Assembly: GCA_944372515.1 (NCBI GenBank)
Contig: CALVZM010000038.1
Span: 1-62,305 of the forward strand
Direction: 5' to 3'
Source of the DNA: an uncultured Clostridia bacterium
Lineage (GTDB): Bacteria; Bacillota; Clostridia; Christensenellales; Borkfalkiaceae
DNA: 62,305 bases
Numbering within the stretch: position 1 is the first letter of the stretch; each line of letters begins with the position of its first letter. The notes under the pieces are model-generated. The model did not search any database and was not told where the DNA came from. It was given only the letters and a program-made list of their open reading frames with translations. Positions 17,313 to 25,200 of this stretch are shown one piece after another. Both the position numbers and the translations under genes were made by a program.

Positions 17313-18338
17313 TTATTCGATGACTTCGATCCAGCCCTTCGGCGCTTCGATCCTGCCCATCTGGATGCCGGTGAGCGTGTCATAGAGTTTCTGAATGACG
17401 GGACCCATTTTTTCCATGCCGGAAGGGAAGCAGATCTCTTTGCCGTGGTCGTAGATTTTCCCGACGGGGGAGATGACGGCGGCGGTGCCGCACAGACCGC
17501 ATTCGGCAAAGTCTTTGACTTCCGAGAAGAGCACTTCTCTGTGCTCCACTTTCATCCCCAGATAATGCTCGGCGACGTAGCACAGGGAGCGGCGGGTGAT
17601 GGAGGGCAGAATGCTGTCCGACTTGGGCGTAACGACGGTGCCGTCCTTGGTAACGAACAGGAAGTTCGCGCCGCCCGTTTCCTCCACTTTGGTGCGGGTC
17701 GCGGGGTCAAGGTACATGTTTTCGGCAAAGCCTTCCTTGTGCGCGGTAACGATGGCGTGCAGGCTCATGGCATAGTTGAGCCCCGCTTTGATGTGCCCCG
17801 TGCCGTGGGGCGCCGCGCGGTCGAAGTCGGAAACCTTGATGACAATGGGCTTGACGCCGCCCTTGAAATAGGGTCCGACGGGCGTGGTGAAGATGCGGAA
17901 CTGATATTCGTTGGCGGGTTTGACGCCGATGACGGCGTCGGAACCGAACATATAGGGACGGATGTAGAGGGTGGCGCCGCTGCCGTAAGGCGGGACGTAG
18001 GCGGCATTGGCTTTGACGACCTCCCTGACGGCTTGCACGAACTTATCTTGGGGGAAGGGGGGCATTTCCAGCCGCAGGGCGCTGTCGTGCATCCGCTCGG
18101 CGTTGAGGTCGGGGCGGAAACAGACGATGTTGCCGTGCTGCGTGGTGTAGGCTTTCAGTCCCTCGAAGCAGGTCTGCGCATATTGCAGGACACCGGCACA
18201 TTCGGTGATGACGACTTTGTCGTCTTCGGTCAGTTTTCCCTCGTCCCAAGCGCCGTTTTTATAGTCGGAAACAAAGCGATAGGGGGTCTTGATGTAACCG
18301 AAACCGATATTTTCCCAATCGATACGGGCTTTTTCCAT
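17313..18338 (-). CDS. ilvE: Branched-chain amino acid aminotransferase
   Basis: This 341-residue PLP enzyme interconverts Leu/Ile/Val and their keto acids. The PLP lysine lies in GTGHIKAGLNYAMSL. Other class IV signatures are PYGSGATLYIRPYMFGSD and the EETGGANFLFVT segment followed by TPKSDSILPSITRRS. Length fits the BCAT group II form. The start at 18338 is fixed by GAAGGAGT (complement of 18343-18350); further upstream ATG codons lie past the promoter. It is monocistronic and convergent with the glycosyltransferase. Confidence 0.93.
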   Translation of the reverse strand: MEKARIDWENIGFGYIKTPYRFVSDYKNGAWDEGKLTEDDKVVITECAGVLQYAQTCFEGLKAYTTQHGNIVCFRPDLNAERMHDSALRLEMPPFPQDKFVQAVREVVKANAAYVPPYGSGATLYIRPYMFGSDAVIGVKPANEYQFRIFTTPVGPYFKGGVKPIVIKVSDFDRAAPHGTGHIKAGLNYAMSLHAIVTAHKEGFAENMYLDPATRTKVEETGGANFLFVTKDGTVVTPKSDSILPSITRRSLCYVAEHYLGMKVEHREVLFSEVKDFAECGLCGTAAVISPVGKIYDHGKEICFPSGMEKMGPVIQKLYDTLTGIQMGRIEAPKGWIEVIE

Positions 18339-18414
18339 AAAAACTCCTTCGGGTACGGAAAACGGAATGGCTCGCCGTATCCTGTCATGTGATAATATAG
18401 ATTTTTTTCTATTT

Positions 18415-18443
18415 ATTATACCCCCGCCGTCCGTTCTTGTCAA
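18415..18443 (-). promoter_or_regulatory. Promoter of ilvE
   Basis: On the minus strand, TTGACA (complement of 18438-18443) and TATAAT (complement of 18415-18420) are separated by 17 bases. A run of five Gs directly abuts the -10. Confidence 0.8.
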
Positions 18444-18507
18444 GAGTTCTGCAAAATAATATTCCGTAAAAATGTAAGAAATGGACGGAAAAAGCGCAAA
18501 AAAACAG

Positions 18508-18536
18508 TTGCTAAAAGCCAATGCGTTTGCTATAAT
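18508..18536 (+). promoter_or_regulatory. Promoter of tRNA-Pro
   Basis: TTGCTA (18508-18513) and a perfect TATAAT (18531-18536) have a 17-base spacer, 22 bases before the tRNA. Confidence 0.8.
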
Positions 18537-18558
18537 ATATGGGTATGCGGAAATGCAT

Positions 18559-18635
18559 CGAGGCGTAGCGCAGTTTGGTAGCGCGCTTGGTTCGGGACCA
18601 AGAGGTCGTGGGTTCGAATCCCGTCGCCTCGACCA
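18559..18635 (+). tRNA. tRNA-Pro (anticodon CGG)
   Basis: This is a complete cloverleaf of 77 bases with encoded CCA. The acceptor stem CGAGGCG (18559-18565) pairs with CGCCTCG (18625-18631), followed by discriminator A and CCA. The anticodon stem CTTGG/CCAAG encloses loop TTCGGGA, giving CGG, which reads the proline codon CCG. The T arm GTGGGTTCGAATCCC is canonical. Confidence 0.97.
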
Positions 18636-18647
18636 AACCGAGGATAA

Positions 18648-18669
18648 GGGCGCATCTTGCGCCCTTTTT
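18648..18669 (+). terminator. Terminator of tRNA-Pro
   Basis: GGGCGCA (18648-18654) pairs with TGCGCCC (18658-18664) around a TCT loop and is followed by TTTTT. Confidence 0.9.
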
Positions 18670-18795
18670 CCTGTCTCGGGCTTCGGTCATTTACGTCTTT
18701 GTAAACTCCCTCGCCCTCGCATTTGAAAGGACGCAATCTGCAACCTTTCTGCTCGGGGCGGAGGGGCGCATTTTTATCCACGAAACCCAAAATTG

Positions 18796-18830
18796 AAAAA
18801 AGCGGGCAAAAACCCGCTTTTTTGTTTTTT
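18796..18830. terminator. Bidirectional terminator at the 3' end of the small membrane protein gene
   Basis: AAAAAAGCGGG pairs with CCCGCTTTTTT around a CAAAAA loop. The structure is symmetric, so it can stop transcription from either side, and it directly abuts the minus-strand stop at 18831. Confidence 0.85.
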
Positions 18831-19169
18831 TCACCGCTCTTCCTCTTCAAAGCGGATGCGGCGCGGCTCGTCGTAGGCAGACGGCTTTTTTTTGACCCGC
18901 TTTTTTTCGACCAGGTAATAGACGGGCGCGGGAGCGCTTTGCCGCGGTTTTTGCCGCGGGGCGTCTCCTTCTTTCCCGCCTTGTCGGTTTTGGCTTTCCT
19001 CGTTTGGCTGTTTGCTTTGCTCTTCTTTGTAGATCGCCAGCCCCTTGCAGGACAGTTTGACGGCGTGCACGACGACGAAACAGAGTAGAAACAGAATACA
19101 GACGGCAACGCCGCCCCATGCCTGCGTTGCGCTGAGCAGGCAATGAAAGGAAAAAAGAAGGATATTCAT
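18831..19169 (-). CDS. Small single-pass membrane protein, hypothetical
   Basis: This 112-residue protein has a hydrophobic N-terminal half (about residues 1-40, including GGVAVCILFLLCFVVVHAV) that forms one or two membrane helices. A highly charged Lys/Arg/Gln tail with a Pro-rich stretch (APAPVYYLVEKKRVKKK) is probably cytoplasmic. I chose the ATG at 19169 because the hydrophobic segment starts immediately; an upstream in-frame start adds a basic stretch without a ribosome site. No family is recognised. Confidence 0.5.
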   Translation of the reverse strand: MNILLFSFHCLLSATQAWGGVAVCILFLLCFVVVHAVKLSCKGLAIYKEEQSKQPNEESQNRQGGKEGDAPRQKPRQSAPAPVYYLVEKKRVKKKPSAYDEPRRIRFEEEER

Positions 19170-19352
19170 AACGTATTCTACTATACAGTTTTCCCGCCGT
19201 CGTAAAAGGACGTATTTTTTCCCGAAACGCCGTTTTCTGTCGAAAGGGAGAACGGAAAATTGCCGCGTTTTTCCGCGCATCGTGCTCAAAAATTTACGGA
19301 ACGTTCGGTCGAAATCCGCAAGGGGGGATGAATTTTACCCCGAAAAAGTATC

Positions 19353-19381
19353 TTGACAAAAGAAGGGCGGCGATATATAAT
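19353..19381 (+). promoter_or_regulatory. Promoter of the LytTR/GHKL two-component operon
   Basis: A perfect TTGACA (19353-19358) and perfect TATAAT (19376-19381) have a 17-base spacer. Such a consensus promoter suggests constant expression of the regulators. Confidence 0.85.
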
Positions 19382-19453
19382 AACAATAAATCATGGATCC
19401 TTGCATTCCGGAAGGTGCGCGGTGTAAATTTTTTGCACAGGGGGAGAAAGGCA

Positions 19454-20170
19454 ATGAAATTCGATATAGCGATCATAGACGACGAACCGCGGGAACGGGA
19501 ACACCTCAGATATATGGTCGAAAAATACTTCGCAGGGAGCCGGGATACGTGCGAGATAAAGACTTACACGAGCGCGGAGGCATTTTGCGAGGGTTATCAC
19601 GCGGATACGGATATCGTCTTTTTCGACATCGACATGCCGGGCATGAACGGCATGGAAGCGGCGCGCTTCATCCGCGAACGCGACAACAAAGTCGTCATCG
19701 TGTTCGTTACGAAAATGATGCAGTTTGCGATAGAGGGATATACGGTGCAGGCGTTCGATTTCATCGTAAAGCCCATCAACGAGGGAAGTTTCGTCATCAA
19801 ATTCGACCGCATCCTCAACATGGTCAGAAAGGTTTCCGACGAGGCGATGGTAACGCTGAACGTGGTCGGCGGCAAAAAGCGCGTGTTCGTCCGTGAGATC
19901 GTATACGTCGAAGTGCGCAATCACTATCTCACCTATCATATGTCGGACGGGGAATATGTCGTCCGCGGGACGATGGGCGAGGCGGAAAAACTGCTTTCCG
20001 GCTACCATTTCGGCAGGTGCAACGCCTGTTATCTCGTCAACATGAAACACATCAGCGATTTCAGGGGCGATTGGATCACGGCGGGCGGGGACAAACTCAA
20101 AATATCCCAGAGCAAAAAACAGGAATTTCTCGGCGAGTTCGCAAAGTACCTCGGAGGCGGATCATGTTAG
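19454..20170 (+). CDS. LytTR-family response regulator
   Basis: This 238-residue transcription factor belongs to an AgrA/VirR-like two-component pair. The receiver domain (residues 1-120) has the acidic pair IIDDEP, the phospho-acceptor D58 in FFDIDMPGMNG, and the conserved Lys in DFIVKPI. The LytTR DNA-binding domain follows (about 135-235) with VRNHYLTYHM and FGRCNACYLVNMKHI. It overlaps the histidine kinase gene by seven bases. Targets are unknown. The next downstream operon (21731-29837) is an obvious candidate by position only. Confidence 0.9.
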   Translation: MKFDIAIIDDEPREREHLRYMVEKYFAGSRDTCEIKTYTSAEAFCEGYHADTDIVFFDIDMPGMNGMEAARFIRERDNKVVIVFVTKMMQFAIEGYTVQAFDFIVKPINEGSFVIKFDRILNMVRKVSDEAMVTLNVVGGKKRVFVREIVYVEVRNHYLTYHMSDGEYVVRGTMGEAEKLLSGYHFGRCNACYLVNMKHISDFRGDWITAGGDKLKISQSKKQEFLGEFAKYLGGGSC

Positions 20171-21522
20171 AAACCTCTGTGTCCCTCGTCCTCATGATCG
20201 CGGAACTGATGATCGCGGAATACATATTTGCCTCGCGTTTGTCCAAAAAAAGTCTGTTTCCGCTGCGGCTCTTCGGCTCGTTCGTCATCTGCGTCGAGGC
20301 GATCTTCATCGTCATCGCCCTGTTTTACAGGTCCACGGATATATTGTTCTCCTATTCCGAAACGGACAATTGGGAGAACTCCCTGTTCAAACTGTTTTTG
20401 TATATTTTTGCATTCGTGCTGACGATCGGCGGCATGAAATTCTGCTTTGACGCTTCGATATGGCTGATCATGTTCTACTGTTCGGGGGCGTATGCAACGC
20501 AGCACATGGCAAAAAACATAGCCTCGCTGATCGGCTTTTTCACGGTCGGAACGGAGGGACCCGCCTATTGGCTGATCGAGGCGGGGGTATGCGTTTGCAC
20601 GTTTGCGCTCGTATGGCTTTTGTTCGTGCGCAACCGGACGCAGCCCGACGACCGGCAGGAAGTGTATAAAAAGGTCCTGCTCTCCTTCGCCGTGATCTTC
20701 ATCTGCGTTTTGCTGTCGCGCTTCACCGTGGACAACGGCGCGCGCGGCGTGATATCGTTCGTGGTCGAAACGATCTACGGCGTCGTATGCTGCGTCCTCG
20801 TGCTTGTCGTCCTTTCGGGCATCAACAAGATGGACCGCATCCGCAATGACCTCGTCATCACCGAGGAGATATTGAAGCGCGAACGCGAACAGTATAAACT
20901 CTCCAAGGAAAAAGTGGAACTCATCGATATGAAATATCACGATCTCAAACACCAACTTTCGCAACTGCGCGAAGGCTGGTCGGAAGAGCGCATCGCCAAG
21001 ATCGAAGACGCCATCATGATCTGCGGCGCCATCGTGCGCACCGGCAACGACGTGCTCGACGTGATACTGACGGAAAAAAGCCTGCAATGCGAGAAAAACG
21101 GCATATCGCTGACGTGCACCTGCAACGGGGAAGATTTGTCGTTCATGGATAAGTGCGACATCTATGCCCTGTTCGGCAACGCGTTGTCCAACGCGATCGA
21201 GAGCGCGGGGAAGATCGAGGACGAGAGCCGGCGCAGCATCGTGATGGACATGCGTTCGGTGGGCGGCATCCTGTCCGTGCATATAGAAAATTTCTATGCG
21301 GGCAATCTCGTCATGAAGGACGGTTTTCCCGTAACCGACAAGGACAAGGCGCAGCACGGGTTCGGGATCAAGAGCATGAATTATATCGCCGCGCAGTACG
21401 GCGGACATATGAGCATCTCCGCACAGAACGGAAGGTTCTGCCTGGATTTCATCTTCCCGGTACGGGAGAAGGACAAAAAGGCGGCGCCTGCGGGCAAAAC
21501 CGCAAAAGATCCCGCCCGATAA
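20164..21522 (+). CDS. GHKL-domain sensor histidine kinase (AgrC-like)
   Basis: This 452-residue kinase has an N-terminal region with about six hydrophobic helices (residues 1-225) forming the sensor. A coiled linker and the phosphorylated histidine region MKYHDLKHQL (H259) follow. The catalytic GHKL domain has the N-box NALSNAIESAGK and the G-box HGFGIKSMNYIAAQYGG. This is the 10-TMS/AgrC-like architecture used for peptide or cell-wall signals. It is translated with the regulator by overlap. A degraded paralogue lies at 45849-46817. Confidence 0.9.
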   Translation: MLETSVSLVLMIAELMIAEYIFASRLSKKSLFPLRLFGSFVICVEAIFIVIALFYRSTDILFSYSETDNWENSLFKLFLYIFAFVLTIGGMKFCFDASIWLIMFYCSGAYATQHMAKNIASLIGFFTVGTEGPAYWLIEAGVCVCTFALVWLLFVRNRTQPDDRQEVYKKVLLSFAVIFICVLLSRFTVDNGARGVISFVVETIYGVVCCVLVLVVLSGINKMDRIRNDLVITEEILKREREQYKLSKEKVELIDMKYHDLKHQLSQLREGWSEERIAKIEDAIMICGAIVRTGNDVLDVILTEKSLQCEKNGISLTCTCNGEDLSFMDKCDIYALFGNALSNAIESAGKIEDESRRSIVMDMRSVGGILSVHIENFYAGNLVMKDGFPVTDKDKAQHGFGIKSMNYIAAQYGGHMSISAQNGRFCLDFIFPVREKDKKAAPAGKTAKDPAR

Positions 21523-21645
21523 AGCGGGGTGCGGCGGCGAAAAGGATAAAAAACACAATCGGACGGAAGAACGTTGTTTTTTCTGTCCCTTTTCTTTTGC
21601 TTTTTTTAAGTTACGCCAGCCTCGGCACGAGTTAGGACACCTCTA

Positions 21646-21674
21646 TTGAAAAAAGTTTTTCGCTGTGTTATGCT
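21646..21674 (+). promoter_or_regulatory. Promoter of the permuted-GH3 operon
   Basis: TTGAAA (21646-21651) and TATGCT (21669-21674) are separated by 17 bases. They lie 57 bases before the small membrane protein gene. Confidence 0.65.
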
Positions 21675-21730
21675 GTTCTCGGTTAACCGTTCAGGCATAT
21701 GCCGAAAATAAGAAACAGAAGGAGGATCTT

Positions 21731-22210
21731 ATGAGGGGCGTAAAAAATTTTTTACGGAAAAAGACCGTCGGATATTGGCTGTCGCTTTTCGGGGCGGTGC
21801 TTTCCCTGATTACCGCCGTGGTCTATGCCGCGGCATACGCAGGCTCCAACTATATGAGTTGGCTCTCGTTTGCCATGCTGCTTTTTGCTTTCGCGGCGTT
21901 TCTGCTGCTGTCGGCGTTCGATATTTCCGCGCCGTTCGCACCCGCGGCGGCGGGCATATTCGATCTCGTCGCCATGTGTCTTTACATCGACGGGATATAC
22001 ATGTATCTCACCGAGGTGTTTTACGGCGGCGTCAATGCGGCGTCCATGGCGGAACTTGATCCCGCGTTCGTTTTCTGTCTTTTGGCGGAGATCGTCTGCG
22101 TGGGACTTGGAATTGCGGGCGTGTTCATGCGGCAGTGCAGACCCGTTGCAAAAAAGAAATCAAGCGCCGTCCGCAAAGCGGGCTCGGCGATGAAAGGAGG
22201 GGAAAGATGA
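21731..22210 (+). CDS. Four-helix membrane protein preceding the GH3 enzyme
   Basis: This 159-residue protein has hydrophobic helices at about residues 12-35, 42-62, 70-95 and 112-135 and a Lys/Arg-rich C-terminal tail. GGAGG (21721-21725) precedes the start. Its stop codon overlaps the GH3 start (ATGA at 22207), so the two are made together and may form one membrane complex. No family is recognised from the sequence. Confidence 0.7.
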   Translation: MRGVKNFLRKKTVGYWLSLFGAVLSLITAVVYAAAYAGSNYMSWLSFAMLLFAFAAFLLLSAFDISAPFAPAAAGIFDLVAMCLYIDGIYMYLTEVFYGGVNAASMAELDPAFVFCLLAEIVCVGLGIAGVFMRQCRPVAKKKSSAVRKAGSAMKGGER

Positions 22211-25200
22211 AAAAAGCCAATGTTGCGGTCATCTTTAAGATATTCACCGTTATCTTTGCGCTGTCCACCGCATTGCTCCTGACCGTCGGTTCGATCGTGA
22301 TGGAAAATCAATCCGCCGTCAACGGCTTTCTGAATGCACAGACGCAGATCGTCTATGAAGAAGAGGACGGCGAAGAGCGGGACAGCACCTATTTCAAAAC
22401 GGAATTTAACTCCGTGGCGGAAGTCATCGCCAACGGAGAGGCATTGTGTGAGGAGACGGTCGCGGAAGGCGCCGTGCTGCTCAAAAACGAAGCGGGCGCT
22501 CTGCCGCTTGCTTCCGGCAGCAAGATCAGCCTGTTCGGGGCGGGTTCGGTGAACATCGTCGTGGGCGGCGGCGGTTCGAGCAGTACGGGGGCAAGTTACG
22601 TCGATTTCAAGACGGCGTTTGAAGACCCGTCCGTCGGGCTGGACGTCAACGACGAACTTTGGAATTGGTACGCTTCGCATCCCGAATACGGCAGGAAGAT
22701 GGGTTCGGGCATCGGTGCGCGCAGCACGATCGGCGAAGCGCCGTGGAGCGTCCTGCCCGAGGCAAAGAACGCCGCCGCGGATGCCGCGGTCTTCATCGTA
22801 ACCCGCGTGGGCGCGGAGGACGGCGACGTGCACCTGAATTCGGGCGACAATAACGACATGACGAACGGCAACTACCTTGCCCTCTCCCCGCAGGAGCGGG
22901 ACGTCCTTGCCAATCTCAAAAAACTGAAAGGCTCGGCGTTTGACAAGATCGTCGTCGTTTTGAACACCTCCAATCAGGTGGAACTCGACTTTGCCGACAG
23001 CGAGGAGTTCGGCATAGATTCCATCCTCTGGTGCGGCACGCTCGGTTCGACGGGTTCGCGCGCGGTGGGGGACATCCTCGTCGGCAACGTCAACCCTTCG
23101 GGGCGGCTTTCGGACACCTTCTGGATGCAGCACCGCTATAACCCCGTCAACGCCAACTTCGGCGACTATACCTTCGGGGGCAAAATGGCGGACGGCGGCG
23201 ATCCCTCGGGGCTCGCCATCTACGATTACGGCACGACCTACCGCGTCGGATACGTCGTCTATCAGGAGGGCGTATACGTCGGTTACCGTTACACCGAAAC
23301 GCGCTATGAAGATTATGTAACGGGACGGGAAAAGACGGGCGATTATATCTATTCGGACGTCGTTGCCTATCCCTTCGGCTACGGAACGGGCTATTCGACG
23401 TTCGCATGGTCGGATTTTGACTGCGTTTACGACGCCGAAACGGACGTGTATACGATCAGCGTGAAGGTTACGAACACGGGCGGGACGGACGGCAAGGAAG
23501 TCGTGCAGGTCTATGCACAGAAGCCGTACACGGCTTACGATGAAACATACGGCGTGGAGAAACCCGCCGTCGAACTGGTCGGCTTTGCCAAGACCGACCT
23601 GCTCGCAGCGGGCGGCAAGGGCAGCGAGACGGTAACGATCACCGTTCCGGGCGAATATCTCGCTTCTTATGATTCCAACGGCAAGGGAACGTACATCGCC
23701 GAAGCGGGCGATCATTTCCTGACCGCCGCGCGCGACGCCCACGAGGCGGCGAACAACATCCTCGCCGCCAAGGGCTATACGCCCGAGACGACGGACGGAA
23801 AAATGACGGCGGAAGGCAATGCCCTGATGACCGAGAAAATCACGTTCGCCGCGGGCATGGATGGCTTCTCTTTTGATTCCGACGGCGTGGACGCGGAGAA
23901 ATATTCCGTCGCGGACACGGGCGCGGACATCGTCAACCGCTTTGACTATGCGGACATGAACCGCTATGAATACAAGGGCGAAAACAGCGTGGCATACGTT
24001 ACCCGCAAGGATTGGAACGGCACGGTAACTTACGGCATCGGCGATAATAACGCCGTCCTTTCCAACCAGGTCAGGCTGACGCTCAACGCCGAACTCGAAA
24101 GCGACCTGCGGGAAGAGGAATACCAGGAAGCGCCCGCCGACGACGTTGCCTATCCGACGTACCGATCGACGGAAACGTCGTATATGCTCATCGACATGCG
24201 CGTCCGCGACGGCGGGGGCGATGATCCCGAAAACGAAGAAGAGATCCCGTATGACGACCCGATGTGGGACGATCTTCTGGACCAACTTTCGTGGGAGGAC
24301 ACGGTGGGGCTTCTCTCCTGCGGCGAACGCATGACGAGCGCCATCGATTCCATCGCCAAAATGCGCACGATCGATCACAACGGCGCCGTGGGGGTCAACC
24401 AGACCTTCAACAACAACGAGGGCAACAACCGCGGTTTTGCCGTTCAGAACAACGACCCCGACAAGGGTAAATCCCCGAGCGCCTATCCCTGCAACGGCAT
24501 TGCCGCCGCCACGTTCAACACCGAACTGATGGAGCGCTACGGCAAAGCGTGGGGCGAAGACGCGCTCTGGGCGGGCTATGCCGGGCTATACGGACCGGGG
24601 CTGAACATGCACCGTTCTCCCTATGCCGGGCGCAACTTTGAATATTTCAGCGAAGACTCCATGCTGGCGGGCAAGATCTGTTCCGCACTCTCCGAAGCCG
24701 TGCAGAGCAAGGGGATCTATGTCTATCTCAAACACCCTCTGCTCAACGATCAGGAAGCGGGGCGGCGCACGATCTCCACATGGGCGAACGAACAGTCCAT
24801 CCGCGAGATCTACCTGCGTCCCTTTGAGATCTGCATCGAAGAGGGCGGCACCCGCAACATCATGACGGGGCTCAATAAAGTCGGTCCGACCAACAACATC
24901 TTTACGGGCTTCGTTGACGACCTTCTCCGCGGCGAATTCGGCATGAAAGGCTTTGCCGTAACCGACTACATGCACAACGCGCAAAGTCAGGTCATGCCCG
25001 TGGCGCACCTCTACGGCGTCGACCTTCCCGACCGCGATTACAGCCAGATGAACGCCTATGCAAGATACGAAAAGGGGCACGGCGCGTTGGCATGGGCAAT
25101 GCGTGAGAGCGTGCACAGGATCCTCTACACCGTCGTGCACAGCGCGGCAATGAACGGCGTAACTTCCTCCACCCGCGTGGTTTCCCTCACCCCCGATTGG

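Noticed and set aside
19321..19327. G6 run upstream of the two-component operon as a further phase-variation tract
   Set aside because: It lies upstream of the -35 rather than between promoter elements, and is too short to be notably unstable.
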